Shown: positions 53,009 to 61,449, numbered from the stretch's first letter. The stretch: 64,000 bases of DNA from Crossiella sp. SN42 (GCF_023897065.1 NZ_JAMHIV010000014.1:1-64000); one strand, 5' to 3'. The notes: generated from the letters alone by a model not told the origin. Made by a program: numbers and translations.

Positions 53009-53808
53009 CCTCACCACCTCCGTCCTCACCGCTCAGTCTGCCACCAACGGCCTCACCGGACCACGACACGGGTCCTCGGTGCCGTCGCGTTCAGAGTTTC
53101 TTTTCTTGTTCAAGGCGGCCCCTGCGGGGCCGCGCGGGGCCGTGCTGTCACACGAGGGCACGGCGGCCGGCACTCCGCGGAGTTGTGCGGAGCGCCCAAG
53201 CGGACCTCCGGCCCGCGGGCGCTCCGCCGAGGTAACGGAGTGCAGGCCGCCGCACCCACGGGAACGGCCCCGCACGGCCCCACAGGAACCGCAGAACACG
53301 AGATGTCCTCGCCGGACGGGCAGGTCTCCAGGAGGACGGGGAGCCGCCGAAGCCGCGGTGAGGTGGGTGGTCCGGGGTTCGCGTCCTCCCGTCGACCTCC
53401 CCGAGGGCAACCACACGCATCAAGGGGGCCGTTCCAGCCTGGCGCCCATCTAATCCGGGGTGCCCCCTTGACCCGCGTGGTTGGGGCGAGCCAGGTCGAC
53501 GGGAGGACGCGAGCCCCCTTCCTTGGGGGAGGGGAAGAACCCGGTGCCCGAGGGTGGCGAGGGGGTACGAGCGCCGGGTGGCTGGCTGGCAGGGTGGTTG
53601 GGGCGCTCGGCTGCCGCGCCCATGGACAACTCTCCGCCTGGGGGCTCCGAGTTGCCCACAGGCTTGCCGACGGGAAGACGGTTCGGCAAGCGAGTGGTTT
53701 CGGGGGCCTCGGATACGACCTTCGCTGACCGGAGGGTCGACAGTTCACATCAGGGGCGGCACTCTGGAAACGGATGACACCTGCTCCGCGCGTCGCTAGC
53801 CTGGGGTG
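53009..53808. other. 800-bp gene-free, hairpin-rich region; candidate single-strand origin
   Basis: No credible gene. It contains a perfect stem GCGGCCCC-TGC-GGGGCCGC (53115-53133), a 12-bp palindrome ACTCCGCGGAGT (53172-53183), and a perfect 11-bp stem GCGGAGCGCCC/GGGCGCTCCGC (53187-53197 with 53217-53227). A long cruciform lies at 53376-53515. Such density of secondary structure on a rolling-circle element suggests a single-strand origin or another structural locus. Confidence 0.45.
53376..53515. repeat. 140-bp imperfect cruciform
   Basis: The outer arms 53376-53398 and 53493-53515 match at 22 of 23 positions (arm contains CGCGTCCTCCCGTCGACCT). The inner arms 53408-53429 and 53462-53483 match at about 19 of 22. 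A 32-nt centre separates them. This is much longer than an operator or a terminator. Confidence 0.75.
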
Positions 53809-54414
53809 ATGGAGGGGGAAGAAAACTCCGCGCGTACTAGCCCCACCGCGAAGATCGAATCGGTGAGCAACAAGGTCGGTGATGTCGCGGGTGCGGCTGT
53901 GCAGGCCGGTGCCGTGCACGGCGACATCCACCTCCACCCATCGCCGCGTCGCATCGTGGACGAGGAACGGCGAGCGAAGACGCGCGAACGCTGGGGGATT
54001 GCTGGCGAACTTCTCGTCATCCTCGTATTTGCTGGGCTGTTCATCTCGCTCATGATCATCCCCTGGAAAAGCGTGTTCGGCACCCTCGGCCCACCGGGCG
54101 CACCGGGGGTGTCGACGGCCCACGTGGGGGACTGTGCCGCACGCCACCCCTGGTACGAGAACGAATCGCTGACTCTGACTCAGGGGATCCGAGTCCGCGA
54201 CAGGTTGTTGGTGAAAGTCCCGTGCTGGCACAGGTCTGCGGCCTGGCGGGTCGTCGGAATTGTGCCGGAGCCGCGCGAAGGCAGGGTGCGCCCTGACGGG
54301 ACCTGGATGACTGACGAGGAGATGAGCGGGAAGTACTGCCGGACCGTCCCCGGTTGGGACGCTGGCATAAAGCTCATCACCTCCGGATCCATCTTCTGCC
54401 TGGCCCACACCTGA
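53809..54414 (+). CDS. Membrane protein with N-terminal QAG/HGD motif
   Basis: 201-aa protein. Residues about 15-43 contain KVGDVAGAAVQAGAVHGDIHLH, a [V/I]QAG...VHGD[I/V]H pattern seen at the N-termini of many actinobacterial NLR-like and effector proteins. One transmembrane helix follows (about 66-88), then an extracytoplasmic domain with four cysteines (DCAARHPW, VPCWHRS, KYCRTVPGW, IFCLAHT). It lies convergent with the NB-ARC/TPR gene. Not otherwise recognised. The ATG at 53809 directly follows an in-frame GTG. Confidence 0.6.
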   Translation: MEGEENSARTSPTAKIESVSNKVGDVAGAAVQAGAVHGDIHLHPSPRRIVDEERRAKTRERWGIAGELLVILVFAGLFISLMIIPWKSVFGTLGPPGAPGVSTAHVGDCAARHPWYENESLTLTQGIRVRDRLLVKVPCWHRSAAWRVVGIVPEPREGRVRPDGTWMTDEEMSGKYCRTVPGWDAGIKLITSGSIFCLAHT

Positions 54415-54606
54415 TCTGGTTGGGGCGGCACGAAACCGGCGACATGCGGATGTCGAGCCGGGGCACACGCCCGCGACGTCCTGGCGGTGACCACGGAACA
54501 GGCACGGAACAGCGCCCAGCCCGGAACAGCCGCCATGCGCTAACAGTGCAGATCACGGTCATGGTCACCCGAGTGCCGCAGTGCCGCACGATGGCACTTC
54601 GGTTGA

Positions 54607-56859
54607 CTAGCCGCTGATGCGATCCCTCGCCTCTTGAATGCATCTAGCTCGTTCCAGCAGTGGCCGTGCCTGGTCAGGCTGGCCGAGGTCTTTGAGCACC
54701 ACAGCGAGGTTGCTCAGGCTGGTGGCGACGGTTGGATGGTTGGGGCCGTGTGCCGCTTCGCCGATGGCCAGTGCTCGCTCCAGCAACGGCCGTGCCTGGT
54801 CAGGCTGGCCGAGGTCTTGCAGCGCCGAGGCGAGGTTGCCCAGGCTGATGGCGACGGTTGGATGGTTGGGGCCGTGTGTCGCCTCGCCGATGGCCAGTGC
54901 TCGCTCCAGCAACGGTCGTGCCTGGTCAGGCTGGCCGAGGTCTTTGAGCACCACAGCGAGGTTGCTCAGGCTGATGGCGACGGCTGGATGGTTGGGGCCG
55001 TGTGCCGCCTCATCGATGGCCAGTGCTCGCTCCAGCAACGGTCGTGCCTGATCAGGCTGGCCCAGTTCTTTGAGCCCGAAGGCGAGGTTGCCCAGGCGGG
55101 TGGCGACGGCTGGATGGTTGGGGCCGTGTGTCGCCTCGCCGATGGCCAGTGCTCGCTCCAGCAACGGTCGTGCCTGGTCAGGCCGGCCCAGGTCTTGCAG
55201 CACCACAGCGAGGTTGCTCAGGATGGCGGCGACGGTTGGATGGTTGGGGCCGTGTGCCGCCTCGCCGATGGCCAGTGCTCGCTCCAGCAACGGTCGTGCC
55301 TGATCAGGCTGGCCCAGTTCTTTGAGCACCACAGCGAGGTTGCCCAGGCTGATGGCGACGGTTGGATGGTTGGGGCCGTGTGCCGCCTCGCCGATGGCCA
55401 GTGCTCGCTCCAGCAACGGCCGTGCCTGATTAGGCAGGCCGGTGGTCTGGAGATAGGTGCCGGTTCGATCGAGAAGCCAGGAGGTGTCCTCCGGGCTGAG
55501 ATCGTGGATGGTGTCCTGGTGTGCGAGGGCGGCGAGGACGTGGGGTAGGAGCTGTCGCCAACGTGGCCATGCCCTGGGATTGCTGTACACATCGTCCGGC
55601 AGGTCGCCACATAGCAGCGTGAACACCGTACTCAAGGGGTGGGTTACGTCCGTCCCCCCGGCGTGAGCTGCCGTGATATGCCGGCGTACTGCGAGTTGGA
55701 CCAGGCGGTGCACCACAAGGTGGTCGCGGTCTCGTTTGACCAGGGAGTAGTCGACGAGTACGCCGACCACGTGACTGAGCCCTGACTTGTCGGCAATGGT
55801 CTGCAAAGGCTCGGGCAGGTGGGCGGCGTTGGAGGTGAACAGATTCATCGGGATGACATCGGGTGCGAGGTAGGCACACAACGCCAGCAACTGTGCCGCT
55901 TGCGGATGGTGCTTGTCCAAGTGGTGAAGGCTCAGTGTCCACAGCGTGTTCAGCGACCGGTCCGGCGAACGTCGCTGTCCGTCCTCGCCCTTGTCCGCCA
56001 GTCCATCCGGACTGGTCCGCAACAGGCTCAGGTACTCATCAGGCGGCATCCGGGATTGGAGCAAGTACGCCGCGGCCTGCTCCAGTGCCAATGGAAGGTC
56101 TCCCAGTAGTTCCGCCAACTCGTCGGCCTGCGCGGTGGACAGCACGGGCGCTCTTTTTGCCAACAACTCGGTCGACTCACGACGGGACAGTGTGTCCAGA
56201 TCCAGCACGCCCCCGATCGCATCGAATCCGGCACGTCGGGTGGTCACGAGTGTTCGGCCGGTTCCCGAGGGCAGGAACGGGTGCAGGTCGGCCACAGACT
56301 CGGCGTTGTCGAACACCACCAGCCACCGCCGCAGACCGTGCAACCGCGACAACACCGCCTGCACCGCCTCGTCGGCATCCGGCGGGATCTCCAACCCCAG
56401 TTCCCGCCCCAACCGACGCAGTTGATCCGGGATGAGTGCCGGGTTCTCCGCCGAGATCCACCACACGACGTCGAAGCGCCGGGCGTGGCGGTGACAGAAC
56501 TCCAACACCAACTGGGTCTTGCCCACCCCGCCCATCCCGCGCACCGCGTGCACCGCCACCCGAGACCGCGCCCGCAACAACCGTCCCAGCTCGGCCAGGT
56601 CCCTGTCCCGGCCGGTGAAGTGAGGATTGCGACCCGGCACGTTCCACGCCCGCTTCCGCGCGCTGCCCGCATCACCGGAGGAACGGATCTGCACCGTGAA
56701 ACCGATCATGAACATCAGTACTGCCACCAGCACCGGCCAGGTCACCCACGGGTTGCCCATCCACGACGGCAGGTGCTCACTGGCTGCGTTGATGGCCAGT
56801 CCCGTGACGAACACGAGGACGATTTCGATCACCACGGCCCATGACCGGCTTGAACCCAT
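54607..56859 (-). CDS. Membrane-anchored NB-ARC/TPR protein (NLR-like)
   Basis: STAND-type ATPase (750 aa) with two N-terminal transmembrane helices (about 8-26 and 41-57). The NB-ARC domain begins at FTGRDRDLAEL; the P-loop is GMGGVGKT (108-115), kinase-2 WLVVFDNAE (179-187), sensor LVTTRRAG, and the GxP-like motif GDLPLALEQAAAYLL. A winged-helix-like region precedes a TPR array (482-733) of six 42-residue repeats that are almost identical, then a 17-residue cap. Proteins of this design act as bacterial innate immune sensors or regulators; the membrane anchor suggests a membrane-acting output. Confidence 0.85.
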   Translation of the reverse strand: MGSSRSWAVVIEIVLVFVTGLAINAASEHLPSWMGNPWVTWPVLVAVLMFMIGFTVQIRSSGDAGSARKRAWNVPGRNPHFTGRDRDLAELGRLLRARSRVAVHAVRGMGGVGKTQLVLEFCHRHARRFDVVWWISAENPALIPDQLRRLGRELGLEIPPDADEAVQAVLSRLHGLRRWLVVFDNAESVADLHPFLPSGTGRTLVTTRRAGFDAIGGVLDLDTLSRRESTELLAKRAPVLSTAQADELAELLGDLPLALEQAAAYLLQSRMPPDEYLSLLRTSPDGLADKGEDGQRRSPDRSLNTLWTLSLHHLDKHHPQAAQLLALCAYLAPDVIPMNLFTSNAAHLPEPLQTIADKSGLSHVVGVLVDYSLVKRDRDHLVVHRLVQLAVRRHITAAHAGGTDVTHPLSTVFTLLCGDLPDDVYSNPRAWPRWRQLLPHVLAALAHQDTIHDLSPEDTSWLLDRTGTYLQTTGLPNQARPLLERALAIGEAAHGPNHPTVAISLGNLAVVLKELGQPDQARPLLERALAIGEAAHGPNHPTVAAILSNLAVVLQDLGRPDQARPLLERALAIGEATHGPNHPAVATRLGNLAFGLKELGQPDQARPLLERALAIDEAAHGPNHPAVAISLSNLAVVLKDLGQPDQARPLLERALAIGEATHGPNHPTVAISLGNLASALQDLGQPDQARPLLERALAIGEAAHGPNHPTVATSLSNLAVVLKDLGQPDQARPLLERARCIQEARDRISG
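54661..55416 (-). repeat. Six 126-bp tandem repeats encoding TPR units
   Basis: Six in-frame units of 126 bp (42 aa: LLERALAIGEAAHGPNHPTV followed by AISLGNLAVVLKELGQPDQARP with few substitutions such as GEAT/DEAA, VVLQDLGR, FGLKELGQ). High nucleotide identity indicates recent expansion or ongoing homogenisation. Confidence 0.92.
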
Positions 56860-57521
56860 CCGCACACCACACCTATCGCCAACACGAGGATCAGCAACCG
56901 TAGCGGCCAGCACCCCACCAGCCTGCGGCGAACCGCCCGCACACACCTCATCGGCCTAACCCAGCCCGCTGTAACCAGCCGACACGGCACCTCTCCGGAT
57001 GCCCGTGCCCCGGCCAAGGCCTGGTTGGCCGGGTTGCCAAGCTGTGCTGCGAGTTGCTGCTCCACAGAACAACACCCCGTCACGGAACTCTCGGTGCGTC
57101 CTTCTAGCAGTTCAGGCGACTGTCGGCCACGGCGCGCAATGCCGCATGACGGCGCCGCACGTCCGTCAACAAGCAGGTGACTCGACGGCTAGCGTGAACC
57201 GTGGCACGCGCGAGGAACCCGAGATTTCAGCAGCTAGCGAGCTAGCTGTACAGCAGCGCTAGCAGCCAGCGGCGACCGTCAGCGACCTTCAAAACCCTGT
57301 TGACGTCGTACACGACCCTTCACAACCAATGTGCCGACAGTTCACATCGAGAAGGTCAGACGTACATCGAGGGGCAAGATTATCTCCCCAGATTACCCCC
57401 AGGAATCAACGGCAAACGTCCACGGTTGACCATCCATAGTGGACGAAATCGGATGGGCATTCCTGCAAGTCACGACCGGAAACCGCAGAGATCGACAAGT
57501 GTTGAACAAGATCCATCCCTT
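56860..57521. other. Gene-poor right end of the element
   Basis: 660 bp with no convincing gene; the frames present lack SDs and resemble nothing. 57182-57270 holds several GCTAGC hexamers, including the imperfect palindrome CAGCTAGCGAGCTAGCTG, possibly arm-type integrase/Xis sites or an operator close to attR. Base composition is clearly more AT-rich after 57290. Confidence 0.45.
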
Positions 57522-57569
57522 ATCGCAGGGTTGTTGGTTCGAGTCCAACCGGAGGAGCTTCACCCCAGG
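57522..57569 (+). repeat. attR: right copy of the 48-bp attachment repeat
   Basis: Identical to 41045-41092 (3' part of tRNA-Asn plus the terminator arm). It is followed by its own hairpin CCCCAGGC-TGCG-GCCTGGGG (57563-57582), so the tRNA terminator exists in two versions at the two ends. Confidence 0.93.
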
Positions 57570-57622
57570 CTGCGGCCTGGGGTTGTTTGCTTTCTGGGGT
57601 GAAATCGCCTGGGGTGGGGCTC

Positions 57623-58048
57623 GTGGCCAGTGCTCCTCGGTACTCCGTCAGTGTCGCCGGCGTCGTGGTTGACGGGGCGGGCCGGGTGTTGGTCATCCGG
57701 CGGCGTGACAACGGGCGCTGGGAGCCGCCGGGTGGGGTGCTCGAAGTTGGTGAGACGTTCGAGCAGGGGGTGCGGCGTGAGGTGTGCGAGGAGACCGGGA
57801 TCGTGGTCCGGGTCGAGAGGCTCACTGGCGTCTACCAGAACGTGGTTCGGGACGTTGTGGCGCTGGTGTTCCGCTGCTCGCCGGAGACCACCGAGCCGGT
57901 GCCGACGGAGGAGGCGAGTGAGGTTCGCTGGCTGAGTCTGGAGCAGGTGCGGGAGGTCATGGTTCCCGCGTTCGCGATCCGGGTTGCCGACGCCTTTGGG
58001 GAGGGGCCTCGGACTCGGGTTCATGACGGGGTGCGGCTTCTGGGGTAA
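57623..58048 (+). CDS. NUDIX hydrolase
   Basis: Nucleoside-diphosphate-X hydrolase (141 aa). The Nudix box GGVLEVGETFEQGVRREVCEETGI is complete, with all metal-binding glutamates. The substrate is not predictable. The GTG at 57623 was chosen as the first start giving the usual short N-terminus; in-frame GTG codons at 57599 and 57614 are alternatives. Its upstream region begins at attR, 53 bp away, so insertion of the element has replaced or moved its original upstream DNA. Confidence 0.88.
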   Translation: MASAPRYSVSVAGVVVDGAGRVLVIRRRDNGRWEPPGGVLEVGETFEQGVRREVCEETGIVVRVERLTGVYQNVVRDVVALVFRCSPETTEPVPTEEASEVRWLSLEQVREVMVPAFAIRVADAFGEGPRTRVHDGVRLLG

Positions 58049-58108
58049 CGCCGCGGCCTGGGCGAAACTCGGGTGACCTTGGGGTGGCTGGCTGCCTAGC
58101 TTGGGCGC

Positions 58109-58645
58109 ATGGCGACGCAGGTGGTTGTGCTCAATGGTGGGTCGAGTTCTGGGAAGAGTGGGATCGCGCGGTGTTTGCAGGCCGTGCTGCCGGGGGCGTG
58201 GCTGGTGGTGGGGGTGGACACGTTCATCGAGTTGTTGCCCGCCTCGTTGCGGGGGTCCTCGGGCGGGGTTGAGTTCGCGCCGGATGGGACGGTGCTGGTG
58301 GGGGCGGCGTTCCGGGAGTTGGAGGCGGCCTGGGCGGCGGGGATCGCGGCCATGGTGCGGGCCGGGGCCCGGGTGATCATCGATGAGGTGCTGCTCGGCG
58401 GGGGTGCGGGGCAGCGGCGGTGGGGGGCGGCGCTGGCTGGGCTTGAGGTGTTGTGGGTGGGGGTGCGGTGTCCGGCTGAGGTGGCGGCGGGGCGGGAGCT
58501 GGCGCGCGGGGACCGGATCACCGGGATGGCGGCGGGGCAGGCCGAGCTGGTGCACATCGGGATGCGCTACGACGTGGAGGTCAGCACCGTGGGGGTGGAG
58601 TCGGTGGAGTGCGCGCGGGTCATCGCGGCTCGGGTGGATGGCTAG
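58109..58645 (+). CDS. Chloramphenicol phosphotransferase-like kinase
   Basis: P-loop kinase (178 aa) of the CPT family. The N-terminal Walker A is GGSSSGKS (10-17), and the candidate catalytic Asp37 lies in GVDTFIELLP. IIDEVLLGG is the Walker-B-like strand, and the lid region RELARGDRITGMAAGQ is typical. Streptomyces venezuelae CPT inactivates chloramphenicol by 3'-O-phosphorylation; many homologues have other or unknown substrates. Confidence 0.82.
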   Translation: MATQVVVLNGGSSSGKSGIARCLQAVLPGAWLVVGVDTFIELLPASLRGSSGGVEFAPDGTVLVGAAFRELEAAWAAGIAAMVRAGARVIIDEVLLGGGAGQRRWGAALAGLEVLWVGVRCPAEVAAGRELARGDRITGMAAGQAELVHIGMRYDVEVSTVGVESVECARVIAARVDG

Positions 58646-58745
58646 GCACATCCCTGCCTCTTCGGGCGGGTCAGGCGGCGGATTCCCTTTCTAGACTGGA
58701 CATTCCGCCGTTGCTGCCGGGCCGGCGGGGTGGGAGGCCGAGGGG

Positions 58746-59303
58746 ATGCGGCGCGGTGTGGTTCTGGCGACCATCGGGCTGGTGGCCAGTGTGCTGGGGA
58801 TTCTGGGGTTCTTCGGGGTGCGCAGCTATCAGGACCTCTCGCCTGGGCCGAGCAGCACCCGGCCCACCACGGTCCGGACGAGCGCCGTTGATCCGGACGC
58901 GGGGCGGTGGCAGGTGGTTCGGCAGGCCGACGACGCCTGCGCGGTGGCCACCCGGCGCAGCACGGAGCTCAGCGCGCTGACCGGGGCGAAGCGGTTCCTC
59001 GCCTGGGCGCGCAAGGTGGCGGAGCTGCGGGCCTTGTTGCTCAAGCAGTGGAGGTCGGTGTCCGCGCGGTCGGCGGCGGTGCCGGAGTCCTTCGTGGCGG
59101 AAGTGCACAAGCTGCTCAGGGACGTGGAGATGGCGAACTGGTGGTGGGGAGAGGTCGTCCGGCACTCCGCGACGAATTCCTGGGATCGGGCCAAGACCGC
59201 GTTCGTGGAGTATCGGCGGTTTGACGACTCGGCGGTGGACCGGGCCAACAAGCTCGGATTCAGCGTGTGCAACTATCCCTGGCCGCGGCCGATCGGCTGG
59301 TGA
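58746..59303 (+). CDS. Hypothetical membrane-anchored protein
   Basis: 185-aa protein with one N-terminal membrane helix (about 5-26). A short Pro/Thr/Ser linker and an extracytoplasmic helical domain with two cysteines (DDACAVATRR, FSVCNYPW) and Trp-rich MANWWWGEVV follow. No family recognised. Confidence 0.6.
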   Translation: MRRGVVLATIGLVASVLGILGFFGVRSYQDLSPGPSSTRPTTVRTSAVDPDAGRWQVVRQADDACAVATRRSTELSALTGAKRFLAWARKVAELRALLLKQWRSVSARSAAVPESFVAEVHKLLRDVEMANWWWGEVVRHSATNSWDRAKTAFVEYRRFDDSAVDRANKLGFSVCNYPWPRPIGW

Positions 59304-59438
59304 GCGTTCGCCGCTGAATTTCCTGAAGCAAATGGGCTCCCGGCTGCCCTGGAGTCGGTGGAATGTCAGGGGTGGACGATAGGGTTCAGGTAGTTCGACT
59401 GGCACGGAAGATGCAGGTCAGAGCTACTGGAGGTGTGG

Positions 59439-60077
59439 ATGACGGCAGCGGAGGCACTGGTGCCCCAGGTCAAGATCGGGGCGATCATCGACTTCGTGGT
59501 CAGTGGTCCGGGTTTGCAGACCAGGACGGTGGAGAACATTCGTCGTATGTATCTCGACGAGGCGGCTCGGCCGTGGTTCTACTACGAGCCGATCGTCAAC
59601 GGGATAAAGCGCGCACTGGCCGGCGATGAACCGGGGGAAGTGCTGGAATCAGTGGTGAACCGGATTGAGGATCCGGCCAAGCACGCGCATTTTCGGGAAC
59701 TACAGGGGGGATTTCTGACATGGGTGGCCAAGGCACGACCAGCGGTGGTACCGGTCGGCGGCGCGGTCTGGCGGGGGGCCGACGGCGAGGTTGGGATCAG
59801 TCCGCACCTCGGGCTCACGCTCGGGACTGACCCGCGCCCGCACGCGGTGCTGCTCTACCTGAAGAAGCCGGAGCTGACCCAGGCCGCGGCCAACATCCCG
59901 CTGTGGATGGTCGAGCGGCAACTGCCCGACATCCTGCCCGGTGGGCGGGCGGCCATCCTGGACGTGCGCCGGGGCAAGCTGTTCCGGTTGCGCGCCAACG
60001 CCTCTCCGAAGCGGCTGGACGCCTCGGTGGCCGGGGCGCTGGCCAACTTCAGCACCATCTGGCAGGCCATCGCCTAG
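59439..60077 (+). CDS. Hypothetical protein
   Basis: 212-aa soluble protein with a clear GGAGGTG before its ATG. The N-terminal helical half contains RRMYLDEAARPWFYYEPIVNGIKRAL; the C-terminal alpha/beta half contains HAVLLYLKKPELTQ, IPLWMVERQLPDILPGGRAAILDVRRG. Not recognised; third-position GC is native to this chromosome. Confidence 0.65.
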   Translation: MTAAEALVPQVKIGAIIDFVVSGPGLQTRTVENIRRMYLDEAARPWFYYEPIVNGIKRALAGDEPGEVLESVVNRIEDPAKHAHFRELQGGFLTWVAKARPAVVPVGGAVWRGADGEVGISPHLGLTLGTDPRPHAVLLYLKKPELTQAAANIPLWMVERQLPDILPGGRAAILDVRRGKLFRLRANASPKRLDASVAGALANFSTIWQAIA

Positions 60078-60277
60078 CCGCCGCGCGGTGCCGGGGTCCC
60101 TCCACCGAGCCCACCCCAGCGGGCTCGGCGGACCCGCCGCACCCCGGGTGCCCGCGGCAAAAGTCGCGTACCCCTACGGATGTTCCCCCGGATTGTCCGG
60201 CGACCTCGCGCGCCCGGATGGTGCTGGCAGCGGCCGATTTCCCTGCCGTCCGCCACCACCCCCGCGGGAGGAACACC

Positions 60278-61435
60278 GTGAACATCACCCGGAGGGCGAG
60301 CCTGATCGCCCTGACGGTCACCGCGCTCGCCGTGCCCCTGCTACCCGGCCTCGCGCTGGCGGAGCAGGAGCCCGGCGGGCGTGCCGTGACCCCCACCGAC
60401 CTCGCCGAGGTCCCGCCCGCCGGTCCCGGCGCGCTGTCCATCGGCGGCCAGCCGGTCTCGGTCAAGGACTTCCCGTTCATGATCGCCGGGCTGCGCGAGG
60501 GCGGGCCGCGGCCGCAGGGGCAGAGCTGCACCGGCTCGGTGATCGCCCCGCGCAAGATCCTCTCCGCCGCGCACTGCGCGGACGCCGCCGGGGAGAAGAC
60601 CTTCCTGTACGGCCTGGACGACCTCAACCAGGGCACCGGTTTCCGCACCAAGGTGCTGGAGTACAAGAAGCACCCCAAGTACGTGAACTTCGACCAGGGC
60701 TACGACGTCGCGGTGGTCACCGTCGCCGACGACATCCCGGTGCCCGGCGGCGCCTACGCCAAGGTCGCCACCTCCGCCGACACCGGCCTCAACGCGCCCG
60801 GCAAGACCGGCGTCGGCCTCGGCTACGGCAAGAAGGACCACAACGACAACACCCGCAACGTCGAGCTGCACCGCTTCGAGCTGCCCATCGTCGAGGGCAG
60901 CAACTGCAACGGGGTGGGCGCCGGGTTCCGCGAGGCCACCATGATCTGCTCCGGCTACCCCGATGGCCGGATCACCATCCTGCAGGGCGACAGCGGCGGC
61001 CCGCTGGTCGTCGACGGCAAGGTGGTCGGCGTGGCCTCCTGGAGCCGCAGCGACTTCCGCTGGTACTCCGTCTACGGCCGCCTCAACAACGACATGGGCG
61101 ACTGGGTGAAGCAGCAGATCGACGGCGGCCAGGAGCCCCCGCCCGGCGACATCAAGCTCGCGCTCGCCCCCGGCAGCGGCAGCGCGCGGCCCGGCGGCTT
61201 CCTGCAGACGAGGATCACCGTCACCAGCGGCGGGCAGACCACGCTGACCGCCAGCGGCGCGCCCTCGGGCACCAGCGTGCACTTCTCGCCGGCCACCGTG
61301 GCCTCCGGCGGCAGCTCCACCGCCTTCGTCTGGGTCGGCTTCAACACCCCAGCGGGCAACTACCCGATCAAGATCACTGGCACCTCCAACGGCAAGACCG
61401 GCAGCGCCGAGTTCGTCCTCACCGTGACCCGGTAG
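60278..61435 (+). CDS. Secreted trypsin-like serine protease (S1 family)
   Basis: Exported protease (385 aa). It has a signal peptide (MNITRR plus hydrophobic core, cleavage near LALA-EQ at 28-29), then a short pro-region. The S1 catalytic triad is His99 (SAAHC), Asp143 (YDVAVV) and Ser239 (GDSGGPL); likely disulfides are Cys84-Cys100 and Cys210-Cys224. A C-terminal Ig-like/beta-sandwich domain (about 295-385, TLTASGAPSGTSVHFSP ... FVLTVTR) resembles those attached to actinomycete secreted proteases. The GTG at 60278 follows GGGAGG. Closed by a strong terminator. Confidence 0.92.
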   Translation: MNITRRASLIALTVTALAVPLLPGLALAEQEPGGRAVTPTDLAEVPPAGPGALSIGGQPVSVKDFPFMIAGLREGGPRPQGQSCTGSVIAPRKILSAAHCADAAGEKTFLYGLDDLNQGTGFRTKVLEYKKHPKYVNFDQGYDVAVVTVADDIPVPGGAYAKVATSADTGLNAPGKTGVGLGYGKKDHNDNTRNVELHRFELPIVEGSNCNGVGAGFREATMICSGYPDGRITILQGDSGGPLVVDGKVVGVASWSRSDFRWYSVYGRLNNDMGDWVKQQIDGGQEPPPGDIKLALAPGSGSARPGGFLQTRITVTSGGQTTLTASGAPSGTSVHFSPATVASGGSSTAFVWVGFNTPAGNYPIKITGTSNGKTGSAEFVLTVTR

Positions 61436-61449
61436 TCGGCGCTGTACCA

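Larger units (their letters stand above)
41045..57569. mobile_element. AICE-type (pSAM2-like) integrative and conjugative element in tRNA-Asn
   Basis: About 16.5 kb bounded by 48-bp direct repeats. It has the diagnostic AICE set: tyrosine integrase next to attL, excisionase, RepSA-type rolling-circle initiator, small membrane (Spd-like) proteins, WhiB-like protein, a single FtsK/TraB translocase and a GntR repressor. There is no relaxase or type IV secretion gene, consistent with TraB-mediated double-stranded DNA transfer known for this group. Cargo from 50.8 to 57 kb includes a HTH/TPR regulator, a PIN toxin pair and an NB-ARC/TPR protein. Third-position GC is visibly lower in 48.7-53 kb than in the chromosome. 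Confidence 0.93.

Noticed and set aside
53110-54468. 452-codon minus-strand frame across the structured region and the small membrane gene
   Set aside because: It is Arg/Pro-rich without domain or SD; the plus-strand gene at 53809 has coherent features (motif, TM helix, cysteines) and the rest is hairpin-rich noncoding DNA.
54661-55416. CRISPR-like array
   Set aside because: The 126-bp repeats are contiguous, in frame and encode TPR units; there are no unique spacers.
54634-55548. Repetitive plus-strand frame across the TPR region
   Set aside because: It mirrors the 126-bp repeats of the minus-strand NB-ARC/TPR gene; composition and lack of SD show it is a shadow.
57522-57557. A second tRNA-Asn gene at the right end
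   Set aside because: Only the 3' part of the tRNA is present; the acceptor 5' strand, D arm and anticodon are missing.
57300-57602. 100-aa plus-strand frame across attR
   Set aside because: It spans the attachment repeat, has no SD or recognisable domain, and its C-terminal part is just translated tRNA sequence.
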